NCBI RefSeq assembly: GCF_018403265.1
Contig: NZ_BOSI01000001.1
Location: 1,302,001-1,366,000 of the forward strand
Direction: 5' to 3'
Origin: Paenibacillus sp. J31TS4
Lineage (GTDB): Bacteria; Bacillota; Bacilli; Paenibacillales; NBRC-103111
Length of the DNA stretch: 64,000 bases
A program made the position numbers and the translations under genes. Every line of letters starts with the position of its first letter. Position 1 is the first letter of the stretch. Positions 17,984 to 25,935 of this stretch are shown piece by piece. A model generated the notes under the pieces. That model worked only from the letters and a program-made list of their open reading frames with translations, was not told where the DNA came from and ran no database searches.

Positions 17984-18133
17984 AGCTACACTCCTTACCT
18001 TAATAGAATGCATGGCAGGTTCCTTCTGAATCGCTTAGCGTACTCGGTCAGCTGTCTTGCGCGAGCTTCTATCGGCTTTGAGCAGGCATACCCCCTTTCT
18101 GATAATAAAGCGCTTCCAAGATGTTACAAATTC
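17984..18133 (-). promoter_or_regulatory. Structured 5' leader, possibly a c-di-AMP (ydaO-type) riboswitch
   Basis: The predicted transcript has about 150 bases of leader. An early GCGCTT can pair with a late AAGCG. Between them lie a CAG-rich start, GGGGG and a GACAGCTGACC segment, which resemble in order the 5' CGCUU, GGGG and GACAGCUAAC elements of ydaO-type riboswitches. The central conserved block (GGGGUGAA) is not visible, so the call is weak. ydaO-type switches are known ahead of cell-wall enzyme genes, which fits the context. Confidence 0.3.
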
Positions 18134-18162
18134 ATTCTATTTTTTATGTAACAATAGTTCAA
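18134..18162 (-). promoter_or_regulatory. Sigma-A-type promoter of the giant SpoIID-domain gene
   Basis: On the minus strand TTGAAC is followed after 17 bases by TAGAAT, in an AT-rich patch that stands out from its surroundings. Confidence 0.6.
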
Positions 18163-18234
18163 TCCTTTTTTTATTGGTTGAACTTTTTTTTCGCGACGAG
18201 CTGACAGATTACACGCAAACCCGCGCCCCGCCTG

Positions 18235-18263
18235 AAAAAAAAGAAGCCCGCCTGCAGGCGGGC
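18235..18263 (-). terminator. Terminator of the sugar ABC operon
   Basis: A perfect GCCCGCCTGCAGGCGGGC palindrome at 18246-18263 is followed on the minus strand by TTCTTTTTTTT. It lies about 80 bases past the permease stop. Confidence 0.85.
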
Positions 18264-18343
18264 CTCCCAGTGAGGAACGGCGTCTCTTATTGTCGAATCC
18301 AGGCCTTCGCATGCGGCTAGGCCCTTCCTTGAAAAAAGCACCG

Positions 18344-19330
18344 TCACGCTCTCCTCCGGTTCAAGTGGACGAACGTCGCCGCCAACGCCAGGATGAGAAC
18401 GCCTCCCTTGATGATGTCGAAGGCGTAATACGGCATGTTCAGCATCGTGAGGCCGTTCAGCAGCACCCCGATAAGCACGGCGCCGAAGAACGTGCCGATC
18501 ACGTTCGGCTTGCCCGCCCCGAGCACCGAGTAGCCGACGAAGACAGCCGCCACCGCTTCCATCAGAAGCGAGGCGCCGGCGTCGATTTGTCCCGTTCCGG
18601 TTCTCGCGGCGAACAGGATGCCTCCGACGGCGGCGAACGCTCCGGAAGCGACGTAAGCGAGCAGCCGGACCCGGTCGACCCGGATGCCCGACAGGCGCGC
18701 GGCCTCGCGGTTTCCGCCCGTCACGTACAGCTGCCTGCCCCAGCGGGTGTACTTGAGCAGCACGTGGACGAGCGCAACGGCGGCGACCATGAGCAGCACC
18801 GGCACGGGCAGTCCCAGCCATTTGCCTTTGCCGATCCACAGGAACGACTCGGTGAAGACGCCCGGGGCTTTGGTGCCGTCCGTCATCTGCATGTTGTTAT
18901 AGACGGAGTAGCCTTTGGTGTACGTGCGGTGGATGCCTCCGATGACGTACATGACGGCCAGCGTCGCCAGCAGATCGGGGATTTTGACCTTGATGATAAG
19001 AAAAGCGTTGAGCAGTCCGATCAGGATGCCGATCGCGAGCGGCACCGCCAGCACGACGACGAGCGGCTGCTCGTACCAGACCATAAGCGCGGCGGCGACA
19101 ACCGTCGTAAGCGAAACCGTCGAACCGACGGACAGATCGAAGCCGTCCACGATCTGGGACAGCGTCACCCCGATCGCCACGAATGTGACGATGGAGATCG
19201 AGCGGAGAATATCCGTGAGGTTGTCATACGTCAGGAAGTGCTCGTTCAGCAGCGAGAACAGGACGATGACGGCGGCGATCACGGCAAGCGCTCCGTATTT
19301 GAAGGTGGCGTCAAGCCATTTGGACGACAT
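18344..19330 (-). CDS. Sugar ABC transporter permease (RbsC-like)
   Basis: This 328-residue integral membrane permease belongs to the BPD_transp_2 family that works with RbsA-type ATPases. It has about eight to ten hydrophobic segments and the cytoplasmic signature region TGGNREAARLSGIRVDRVRLLAY that contacts the ATPase. The start at 19330 comes one base after the ATPase stop (TAA C ATG) and matches the family N-terminus; longer upstream readings overlap the ATPase gene and are rejected. It forms the membrane channel of the importer encoded with the next two genes. The substrate is probably a monosaccharide, but it cannot be named. Confidence 0.92.
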   Translation of the reverse strand: MSSKWLDATFKYGALAVIAAVIVLFSLLNEHFLTYDNLTDILRSISIVTFVAIGVTLSQIVDGFDLSVGSTVSLTTVVAAALMVWYEQPLVVVLAVPLAIGILIGLLNAFLIIKVKIPDLLATLAVMYVIGGIHRTYTKGYSVYNNMQMTDGTKAPGVFTESFLWIGKGKWLGLPVPVLLMVAAVALVHVLLKYTRWGRQLYVTGGNREAARLSGIRVDRVRLLAYVASGAFAAVGGILFAARTGTGQIDAGASLLMEAVAAVFVGYSVLGAGKPNVIGTFFGAVLIGVLLNGLTMLNMPYYAFDIIKGGVLILALAATFVHLNRRRA

Positions 19331-19331
19331 G

Positions 19332-20840
19332 TTAGCGGGCCTCCCCTGCACTGGCGTAAGATAAGATAAGTTCCGCGGTTGCTTCCGCGGCCGGCAGCTC
19401 CCGGACGACCGATCCGTAGCTGAGGACGAGAATCCGGTCGGCAATGCCGATCGCCTCGGCCAGCTCCCCGGTCAAATAGACGATGCCCTTGCCCTGTGCG
19501 GCGAGCCGTCCCATGAGCCGGAACATGTCGCTCTTCGCTCCGACGTCGACTCCCTTGGTCGGCTCGTCGAACAGGAACACCTCGGCGTCGGTCGGCAGCC
19601 ATTTGCCCACCGCCGCCTTCTGCTGATTCCCTCCGCTCAGCCACTTCACCTTGTGCTCTTGCCGGGCGGGTGTGATGCCGAGCTGGGCAATGAGCCGCCC
19701 GGCCAGCTCGCGCGCCTCGCTCCGGCGGACGAATCCGAAGGAGCTGACGCGGCCAAGCGACGGCAGCGTCAGATTGTCCGCGAGCGATTCCTCGACGAAG
19801 ACGCCCTGCCGCCGGCGCTCCTCGGGCACGAGCACGATGCCGGCGCGGATCGCGTCCGCCGGGCTCCCGAGCCGCAGCGGCCGGCCGCCGAGACGGATCT
19901 CCCCGGCGTCCGCCGGATCGGCGCCGAACAGCAGGCGGGACAGCTCCGTCTTCCCCGCCCCGACCAGCCCGACGATGCCGAGAATCTCTCCGCGCCGCAG
20001 CTCGAAGGACACGTCCTTCACCTTGCTGCCGCGTTTCAAGCCGCGCACCTCGAGCAGCGTCTCGCCGATGGGGACGATGCGCTTCGGGTATTCCTCCTCG
20101 AACGGTTTGCCCAGCATAAGCCGGACCACCTCGGCCGAATCCGTCTCGGTGGTCTCGAGAGTCGTTACTTTGCCGCCGTCCCGCATCACCGTCAGCCGGT
20201 CGCACAGCTCGAATACTTCGGCGAGCCGGTGGGAGATGAAGACGCAGCCGACACCCGCGTCCCGTACGCTCCGGATCCGCTCGAACAGCCGCTTCGTCTC
20301 CTCCAGGCCGAGCGGCGCCGTCGGCTCGTCGAAGACGATAACCTTGGCGTCGTTTGCCAGCGCCCGGGCGAGAAGCACGAGCTGCTTCTCCGCGATGGTC
20401 AGATCGGCGGCTTTGGTGTCGACCGGCCTTTCCAGGCCGAGCGAGGCCAGCAGTCCGGCCGCCTCCCGGCGCAGCCGGGCCCAGCGGATCCACCGGCTGC
20501 CCGACGCGATCCGGTCGAGGAATACGTTCTCCGCCAGGTCCGCCTGCGGCACGAGCGCCGTGTCGACCTCCTGGTAGACGCAATGAATGCCATGGCGGAT
20601 CGCATCGCTCGGCTCCTTCCACGTCAGCCGCTCCCCGTTCAGCACGAGCTCTCCCTCGTCCGCCGTATAGGCACCCGCCAGCACCTTCATCAGGGTACTT
20701 TTGCCCGCGCCGTTTGCTCCAAGCAGGCCGTGGATCTCGCCGGCCCGGAGTTCAAAATCCACGTCCTTCAGCGCCAGAACGCCGGGAAAGGCTTTGCGGA
20801 TTCCTTTCATCGCCAGCAGAGGCTCTTGTGTCTTCGTCAT
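19332..20840 (-). CDS. Sugar ABC transporter ATPase (RbsA-like, two ABC domains)
   Basis: This 502-residue protein has two fused nucleotide-binding domains. The first has an intact Walker A (GANGAGKST, residues 41-49) and Walker [13 protein letters not shown]. The second has a degenerate P-loop ([10 protein letters not shown]), the signature LSGGNQQK and Walker [14 protein letters not shown]. This asymmetry is normal for RbsA/MglA/XylG. It powers the importer from the cytoplasmic side. GAGGAGG precedes the ATG. The gene lies between the binding protein and the permease, about 100 bases after the binding-protein stop. Confidence 0.95.
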   Translation of the reverse strand: MTKTQEPLLAMKGIRKAFPGVLALKDVDFELRAGEIHGLLGANGAGKSTLMKVLAGAYTADEGELVLNGERLTWKEPSDAIRHGIHCVYQEVDTALVPQADLAENVFLDRIASGSRWIRWARLRREAAGLLASLGLERPVDTKAADLTIAEKQLVLLARALANDAKVIVFDEPTAPLGLEETKRLFERIRSVRDAGVGCVFISHRLAEVFELCDRLTVMRDGGKVTTLETTETDSAEVVRLMLGKPFEEEYPKRIVPIGETLLEVRGLKRGSKVKDVSFELRRGEILGIVGLVGAGKTELSRLLFGADPADAGEIRLGGRPLRLGSPADAIRAGIVLVPEERRRQGVFVEESLADNLTLPSLGRVSSFGFVRRSEARELAGRLIAQLGITPARQEHKVKWLSGGNQQKAAVGKWLPTDAEVFLFDEPTKGVDVGAKSDMFRLMGRLAAQGKGIVYLTGELAEAIGIADRILVLSYGSVVRELPAAEATAELILSYASAGEAR

Positions 20841-20892
20841 AGTGCCATCCTCCTCGTCCGTTCACGCTACCGGTGGAAGCAGAGCGTTCACA

Positions 20893-20926
20893 AGCACACC
20901 CACCGGCGGCGGCCGATGGGTGTGCT
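20893..20926 (-). terminator. Intercistronic hairpin between binding protein and ATPase
   Basis: A ten-base perfect stem (AGCACACCCA/TGGGTGTGCT) with a GC-rich loop is followed on the minus strand by TGTGAACG, without a true T-run. Such hairpins commonly protect the upstream message or terminate partially, so that binding protein is made in excess of the membrane parts. Confidence 0.6.
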
Positions 20927-20941
20927 AGCTTCCTGTGCCGA

Positions 20942-22042
20942 TTATTTCTTCTCAGCTGCCTTCAGCCAGTCGGTGTAGCCCTGCTCGCTGCTGCCCCAAC
21001 CCTTGACGTGCTTGGACAGCTCCGCCGTCGAGATCTTCTGCTCCGGCAGGCTCGCCCGGTCGACGAGAACCGGCGGGAGAACGACCTTGTCCGGCGCCTG
21101 GTCCCCATGCAGCTTCTGGTACAGGTAGCGCACCTGCACCCGCCCGATGTCCTTCGGATCGACGGCCGCCGAGGCGACCCACGGACCCGATTTGTCCTGG
21201 ATGAGCTGCAAATCCTCGTCGCTCATGTCGATGCCGTATACCTTGATCTCCGTGCGGCCGGCCTGCTTGATCGCCTGGGCAGCGCCCTTGGCGAACTCGT
21301 CCCATGCAGCCCACACGGCTGTAATGTCACCCTTGTTCGGATACTTCTTCAGAATGGCCTCCATCTGGGACTGCGCGTCGAGCATCGGGTTGTTGGCGTT
21401 GCCGAACGCGGCAATCTCCTTGATGCCCGGATTCTTGGCCATAAATTCCTTGTAGGCAGCCTGCCGGCGCTCCATCGGCGGGAAGCCGGCAACCCAGATT
21501 TTGACGATCGTTCCCTTGCCGCCTGCATCCGCCGCCAGCTTGTCCAGCGTTACCGCGGTCAGCTTGGCGTCATCCTGCTGGAGGTTGACAACGCCGGCTA
21601 CCGGAATGTCCGAATCGAACGCGACGACCGGGATGTTCTGGCCGACCGCCCGCTGGACGCCCGCTGCCAGCGCCCCGGCGTCGCCGTGGTCGATCAGAAT
21701 GCCGTCCGGCTTCTGATTGATCGCCGCGTCCAGGTTCGAAGCCATCCGGGCGAGATCGTTGTCGGAAGCGAGCACCGTTACTTTGCCGCCGAGCTTCTCG
21801 ACCTGCTCCTTGACGCCTTCTATGTATTGGGCAGAGAAGGTTCCCGTATTAAACCTCATGACAAGCGCAATTTTTTTGCCGGACAGCGGATTGGACGTGC
21901 TGCCGCTCGCTCCCGCTTCTCCAGATGCGGACGGGCTGATTCCCGTCGACGCCTCCTTGCCTCCGCCGCAGCCGGCCAGCCCCAACGCCAGTACCAGCAC
22001 TATGGCCAGCCAAGCGGTCCAACGAACGTTTCTTTTCAACAT
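20942..22042 (-). CDS. Sugar ABC transporter substrate-binding lipoprotein
   Basis: This 366-residue lipoprotein of the periplasmic-binding-protein type 4 family (RbsB-like) has signal peptide residues 1-24, lipobox LAGC with C25 as the lipidated cysteine, and a Gly/Ser linker. The mature part begins near KIALVMRFNTG and includes DGILIDHGDAGAL, PVVAFDSDIPVAGV and AVWAAWDEFAKGA, typical of the two-lobed fold that binds pentoses, hexoses or autoinducer-2. GGAGGGGG precedes the ATG. As first gene of the operon it probably sets specificity. No regulator or catabolic enzyme lies beside it to identify the sugar. Confidence 0.95.
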   Translation of the reverse strand: MLKRNVRWTAWLAIVLVLALGLAGCGGGKEASTGISPSASGEAGASGSTSNPLSGKKIALVMRFNTGTFSAQYIEGVKEQVEKLGGKVTVLASDNDLARMASNLDAAINQKPDGILIDHGDAGALAAGVQRAVGQNIPVVAFDSDIPVAGVVNLQQDDAKLTAVTLDKLAADAGGKGTIVKIWVAGFPPMERRQAAYKEFMAKNPGIKEIAAFGNANNPMLDAQSQMEAILKKYPNKGDITAVWAAWDEFAKGAAQAIKQAGRTEIKVYGIDMSDEDLQLIQDKSGPWVASAAVDPKDIGRVQVRYLYQKLHGDQAPDKVVLPPVLVDRASLPEQKISTAELSKHVKGWGSSEQGYTDWLKAAEKK

Positions 22043-22098
22043 GGTTTCCCCCTCCGAAATAACCCACTAATTTAATGGGTTTTATATGAATTGAAAAA

Positions 22099-22127
22099 AT
22101 GATACCACCGACCCCCGGTTCCGTCAA
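22099..22127 (-). promoter_or_regulatory. Promoter of the sugar ABC operon
   Basis: On the minus strand TTGACG and TATCAT are separated by 17 bases, about 57 bases before the binding-protein start. Confidence 0.6.
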
Positions 22128-22252
22128 TTGAAATTTTGCACCTCCTCCTCTCGCCTCCTAATGCGGCTTTTGGTATACTCTTTCAAACATGCCGCACGCT
22201 GCCCTAACAACGGGTACGATGCGCAAGTTCGTTAGAAAAAGGAGGACTTCTC

Positions 22253-23071
22253 ATGGATGCCATTGTCCGTTATTATTCTTCGTTCGATGAGTGGGGCCGG
22301 CTCGACCGGGAGCCGCTCGAATTCCGGGTAAACTGGCATATGATCCGCAAGCATTTGCCGCCCGAAGGACGGGTGCTCGACAACGGAGCGGGACCAGGCA
22401 AATACGCGATAGAGCTCGCCCGGCTCGGCTACCGTGTGACGCTTTCGGATCTGACGCCCCGCCTCGTCCGGCAGGCGGAGGAGAAGGCCGCCGAGCTGGG
22501 CCTGTCGGACCGCTTCGAGGCGTTCCTTACGCTGGACGCGCGTCAGCTGGCCGGTCTGGACGACGGAATGTTCGACGCGGCTCTCATGCTGGGGCCGTTC
22601 TATCATCTGCAAACCGAGGAGGACCGGTCCGCGGCGGCCGCCGAGCTGAACCGGGTCGTCAAGCCGGGTGGCGTCGTCTTCGCCGCCTTCATGCCGAGAA
22701 GCCGGTTCACGCTCACCTCGATCCAGACTCCCCGGCATTGGAAGCCGCACGATACGATGGACGCTATCGAAGCCTTCCGGGCGTCCGGCCGGTTCGATCA
22801 CGCGGACGAGGGCCGGTTTACCGGGGCGTACTATTTTCAAGTTGGGGACGTCGTGCCGTTCATGGAGGCGCACGGCTTCGAAACGCTCGGGCTGATCGGC
22901 TCGTCCGCCGGCACAGCCGGACAGATGAGCCCGGAGCAATGGCAGTATTGGCGGGAGCGCGGCGAGGAGGAGTGGAATCGGCTGCACGCTATGCTGTACG
23001 AGATGGCCGCCGATCCTGCGCTGCTCGGCCTCTCGTCCCACCTGCTGTACATCGGGCGCAAGAGGACGTAA
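22253..23071 (+). CDS. SAM-dependent methyltransferase (class I)
   Basis: This 272-residue methyltransferase has the SAM-binding motif I VLDNGAGPGKYAIELA (about residues 40-55), an acidic strand-2 end (TLSDLTP), motif II-like FDAALMLGPFYHL and post-II PGGVVFAAFM. The C-terminal part (about 160-272) is more variable and holds the acceptor site. AAAGGAGG precedes the ATG. The acceptor cannot be inferred; similar proteins in Gram-positive bacteria are mostly uncharacterised. It stands alone between the ABC transporter and the sigma factor. Confidence 0.88.
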   Translation: MDAIVRYYSSFDEWGRLDREPLEFRVNWHMIRKHLPPEGRVLDNGAGPGKYAIELARLGYRVTLSDLTPRLVRQAEEKAAELGLSDRFEAFLTLDARQLAGLDDGMFDAALMLGPFYHLQTEEDRSAAAAELNRVVKPGGVVFAAFMPRSRFTLTSIQTPRHWKPHDTMDAIEAFRASGRFDHADEGRFTGAYYFQVGDVVPFMEAHGFETLGLIGSSAGTAGQMSPEQWQYWRERGEEEWNRLHAMLYEMAADPALLGLSSHLLYIGRKRT

Positions 23072-23100
23072 GCGAGAGAGGAAGAAAGTTTCGTTATCTA

Positions 23101-23126
23101 TTGAACAATTCGCTCGTCTGTCCGTT
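23101..23126 (+). promoter_or_regulatory. Candidate ECF-type autoregulatory promoter
   Basis: TTGAAC at 23101-23106 followed after 16 bases by CGTT at 23123 fits the layout of ECF promoters (a GAAC-containing -35 and a CGT-containing -10). ECF factors often transcribe their own gene. It is a single short match, so it is tentative. Confidence 0.35.
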
Positions 23127-23151
23127 GTAACTGTTTAGAGGGGGGACGACG

Positions 23152-23724
23152 ATGGAAGAGCGGGAGCAAGTCCTCTACAGGCTGGCGAAACGGGGAGACA
23201 AAGAAGCACTGCAGGATCTGCTCCGGTCACTTATGCCGGACGCCGCGCGGTTCGTCCGCCGCCTGCTTCCTGGCAGCGGAAGCGTCGAAGAGATCGTCCA
23301 GGATGCTTCCCTTGCGCTGTATCGGAATCTGGGGAAGGTCGATTCTGCAGAAATGGTCCGCCCTTACCTGTTTCGAATCATTCGCAATCTCTGCTACGAC
23401 GAACTGCGGCGAAGAGGCCGTTTTGCCATCGTATCGCTCGACGAGGCAGGTTCGGATTGGCTGGAGAAGACAAGCGACGGCGTGCTGTCTCCGGCCGAGC
23501 GGATCGAGGCGGACTGCGAATACAGCGAGCTGCGCGAAGCGATCTTCCGGCTGCCGGAGGCGCAGCGCCAGACGCTCATTCTGTACAGCTATGAGGAGTT
23601 CTCGTATGCACAGATTGCCGCCTGCATGAGGACCGATATCGGCACTGTCAAGTCGAGACTGCATTATGCCCGCAAGCAGCTGCGCAAGGAGCTCGCCCTA
23701 CTGAAGGAGGAGGAAGACGAATGA
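23152..23724 (+). CDS. ECF-type RNA polymerase sigma factor
   Basis: This 190-residue sigma-70 family factor has only regions 2 and 4, the ECF layout. Region 2 includes VEEIVQDASLALYRNLGKV and the -10 recognition segment VRPYLFRIIRNLCYDELRRR. Region 4 is EAIFRLPEAQRQTLILYSYEEFSYAQIAACMRTDIGTVKSRLHYARKQL with its helix-turn-helix. A purine-rich GGGGGACG site precedes the ATG. The stop overlaps the start of the next gene by four bases. No membrane-bound anti-sigma factor with a zinc-binding motif follows, which is unusual for this class. Confidence 0.92.
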   Translation: MEEREQVLYRLAKRGDKEALQDLLRSLMPDAARFVRRLLPGSGSVEEIVQDASLALYRNLGKVDSAEMVRPYLFRIIRNLCYDELRRRGRFAIVSLDEAGSDWLEKTSDGVLSPAERIEADCEYSELREAIFRLPEAQRQTLILYSYEEFSYAQIAACMRTDIGTVKSRLHYARKQLRKELALLKEEEDE

Positions 23725-24140
23725 ATGACCAGATTCTTGTATCGTTAATGCAATTGATTGCGCCCGCACGCACGCTGCGGGAGGACTTGGACAAAGGGTT
23801 AACGCTGGAAACACTCGACGGTATGGGAGAGTACGTGCTGTCTGCTTTCCGTACTCTACGCGACCGAGTGGTACAGCTGACCTCCGACGAATACGTCCGC
23901 TCTCTCGCCGAGCAGATCCCGGGTGAAGCGACCGACAGACAAAAGCAGACGGTCGCCTTCCTCGCCGCCGGGCAGCTCGTCTCTTATCTGGAAGCCAAAA
24001 CGGGCGTAGGCGGCTTGTCCCACAGCCACGGAGGGGATAATTATCAGATGGCGCCGGTTTTCAACGGGAGCAAGTTCACCCTCTCTTCCCAAGAAGACGT
24101 AGACAAGCTGGAAGGCCTGTTCAAAAGCAAAGCCAAATAA
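23721..24140 (+). CDS. Small protein translationally coupled to the ECF sigma factor
   Basis: I do not recognise this 139-residue protein. It is soluble, mainly helical in its first 90 residues (LMQLIAPARTLREDLDKGLTLETL and VVQLTSDEYVRSLAEQIPG), with a central SHSHGGDNYQM patch and a lysine-rich C-terminal tail. No transmembrane segment, signal peptide or anti-sigma zinc motif is visible. The ATGA overlap with the sigma gene implies matched synthesis. It could be a soluble regulator of the sigma factor or a target that simply shares the operon; this is inference from position only. Confidence 0.75.
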   Translation: MNDQILVSLMQLIAPARTLREDLDKGLTLETLDGMGEYVLSAFRTLRDRVVQLTSDEYVRSLAEQIPGEATDRQKQTVAFLAAGQLVSYLEAKTGVGGLSHSHGGDNYQMAPVFNGSKFTLSSQEDVDKLEGLFKSKAK

Positions 24141-24224
24141 TCGGAAGGTCCCCGGCCATGCTGCGCTTCGCAATGAACGAGATAACGCTCGGACGAGGAA
24201 CTATGACTCCTTTCCCGAACAAGC

Positions 24225-24256
24225 AAAAAGGAGGCCCCCAGGGGACGCCTCCTTTT
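24225..24256. terminator. Bidirectional terminator between the sigma operon and bactofilin
   Basis: An AAAAGGAGGC/GCCTCCTTTT stem has A-rich and T-rich flanks, so it can end both the rightward sigma operon and the leftward bactofilin operon. Confidence 0.8.
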
Positions 24257-24298
24257 GCTATGTTCCTCTCTTGTTACGAATGTGAGAGCCGGTTGACC

Positions 24299-25030
24299 TT
24301 AGCCGGCGATCTGCTCCCCGACCGAAGCCTCCGGCGAGACCTCCAGCGTGCCGGTATACTCGACATGGCCGATCTGGCAGCCAGGCCCGATCTGGACATC
24401 GTGGCCGCGGACCGTGCGGGCGCGCGTATTCTCGATGTAGATCGTCGTCCCTTCGATCGTCTCGGCCTCGCACATATGCGTCGTGCGGCGGATCCAGAAG
24501 AGCAGCGGCCGCAGGAAGAAGCTGCTGAACCCTTCGTCGCGGATCCGGATCGATTCGCCGCCGATCTCCCGTACGCGGGACGGCCCCGACAGGCGGGCGT
24601 CTACGTTGTTTGCATTCAGCTCGCCCTCGATCGCGAACGTGCCGTCTATTTGAAAGTCCTCGGCCTGCATATTCCCTCCGACCTTGAGGCTGCCGCTTAT
24701 CTTCACAGTCTCCGTCTTCAGATGGCTGCCGCACGAGAGCGTGCCGGAGGAGTTGATCTCCACGACATCCAGCTCGTCACCCACCCGGAACGAGCCGGAC
24801 ACCTTGAGCCGCTTGCCGGACAGGCTTCCCTCCAGCTTGCCGGAGCCGCTAACCTTGAACTCTCCCGCCTCGACATTGCCGTCCATTTTGCAGGAGCCCG
24901 AGATTTTGACCGTCTCGGCCTCTACGTCTCCATTAATGCGTCCCGAGCCCGAGATCGAGACGTGATCGTAGCTCCCGCCGCTCAAGACCCCGCTGCCCGA
25001 CAGCTTGGCGTCTCTTCTTTCATTCGTCAT
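24299..25030 (-). CDS. Bactofilin-like polymer-forming protein (YhbE/BacE type)
   Basis: This 243-residue protein consists of short beta repeats with the spacing of a right-handed beta-helix: SGSGRINGDVEAETVKISGS, GNVEAGEFKVSGSGKLEGSL and similar turns up to about residue 140, as in bactofilins. A second repeat block, TIYIENTRARTVRGHDVQIG, lies near the C-terminus. Bactofilins assemble into filaments without nucleotides and act in cell shape or motility. It follows yhbD by four bases, the gene order of the B. subtilis yhbDEF locus, where the bactofilins affect flagellar assembly. It is somewhat longer than minimal bactofilins. Confidence 0.85.
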   Translation of the reverse strand: MTNERRDAKLSGSGVLSGGSYDHVSISGSGRINGDVEAETVKISGSCKMDGNVEAGEFKVSGSGKLEGSLSGKRLKVSGSFRVGDELDVVEINSSGTLSCGSHLKTETVKISGSLKVGGNMQAEDFQIDGTFAIEGELNANNVDARLSGPSRVREIGGESIRIRDEGFSSFFLRPLLFWIRRTTHMCEAETIEGTTIYIENTRARTVRGHDVQIGPGCQIGHVEYTGTLEVSPEASVGEQIAG

Positions 25031-25034
25031 CCTG

Positions 25035-25679
25035 TCATTCCTCCATAAACGGATTGAATTGTTTGTTCAGCTGCTTGGCCAGCTCCTCCAGCCGGAAGTC
25101 CGCTGCAACCGGAACAGCCGGGTCGAGCAGCACCGTCTGCGCGCCCGAGGCAAGCAGATGCGTATTGCGCCCGCCCTCCCGCCAGATCAAAAGCCGGTAG
25201 TCGGTTCCCGCCATGGCCGGGATCCAGCTGCGGACACAGGCGGCCAGCCGGTCGATGTCCGCCTCCCGCGCCGCGCCCTGCTTGACGAGCAGACAGCCCG
25301 CGTACAGGAACAGGAGCTCATGGTACGAGAACCTGCTCTTGCCGAGCCCGCGCTCGAATTGGGACGCTGTCCCCGCATCGTACCAGGCGAACCGCTCGAC
25401 TTCCTCGTTTCCATAGGACGCATTGGTCCGCTCCGGCGAGAGGAGCCGGCTCAGCTCTTCCAGCGAATACTGATCCTTGAGCTGCTGGATCGCCGCGATC
25501 CGCTGGAGGATCTTGTCCCGCGGGAAGTAGGTCTCCTGTCCAGTAAAGGACGACTGCTTGCGAAACCACGCCTCGGGGATGAGATTCTGCCGCTTCCACC
25601 GATAAAGCTGTCCGTAAGAAATGCCCGTCGCCTGCAGCAGCTCCTTCTTGGATATCCATGCCTCCATGCTTGCTTCCAT
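25035..25679 (-). CDS. yhbD: YhbD-family protein (DUF4004)
   Basis: This 214-residue protein matches the YhbD/DUF4004 pattern: WISKKELLQATGISYGQLYRWKRQNLIP, QSSFTGQETYFPR and LQRIAAIQQLKDQYSLEELSRLLSP. The first 90 residues look like a MerR-type helix-turn-helix with a wing, so DNA binding is plausible, followed by a family-specific C-terminal domain. The start at 25679 follows GGAAGG with good spacing; earlier codons are not supported. It is first in a two-gene unit with the bactofilin. Its molecular role is not known to me. Confidence 0.88.
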   Translation of the reverse strand: MEASMEAWISKKELLQATGISYGQLYRWKRQNLIPEAWFRKQSSFTGQETYFPRDKILQRIAAIQQLKDQYSLEELSRLLSPERTNASYGNEEVERFAWYDAGTASQFERGLGKSRFSYHELLFLYAGCLLVKQGAAREADIDRLAACVRSWIPAMAGTDYRLLIWREGGRNTHLLASGAQTVLLDPAVPVAADFRLEELAKQLNKQFNPFMEE

Positions 25680-25710
25680 CGGTATCCTTCCTTCGTGTTG
25701 AGCTAATGTC

Positions 25711-25739
25711 AATATAACAAAACATTGTTACGTTAACAA
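25711..25739 (-). promoter_or_regulatory. Promoter of the yhbD-bactofilin operon
   Basis: On the minus strand TTGTTA and TATATT are 17 bases apart, with a TG just before the -10. The spacer and flanks contain TGTTAAC and GTAACA, which form small inverted repeats that could bind a regulator. Confidence 0.6.
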
Positions 25740-25935
25740 GGGGCGAGACACCTTTTTTTCCCTTTTCTGCTCTCCTCCCTCCCGACCCAGGTCCGTCTTG
25801 GCATCTGCTCTATCGCCCAAGTCAGGTCGGGTGAGACTATGACTCGAGCAAAACTTTCCCTTTTCGTCGACCAAGCGTCTCCTTATACTAAAAGCATTCC
25901 AGCTTCCTGAATATGTAAAATGGGGGACGATCCTA

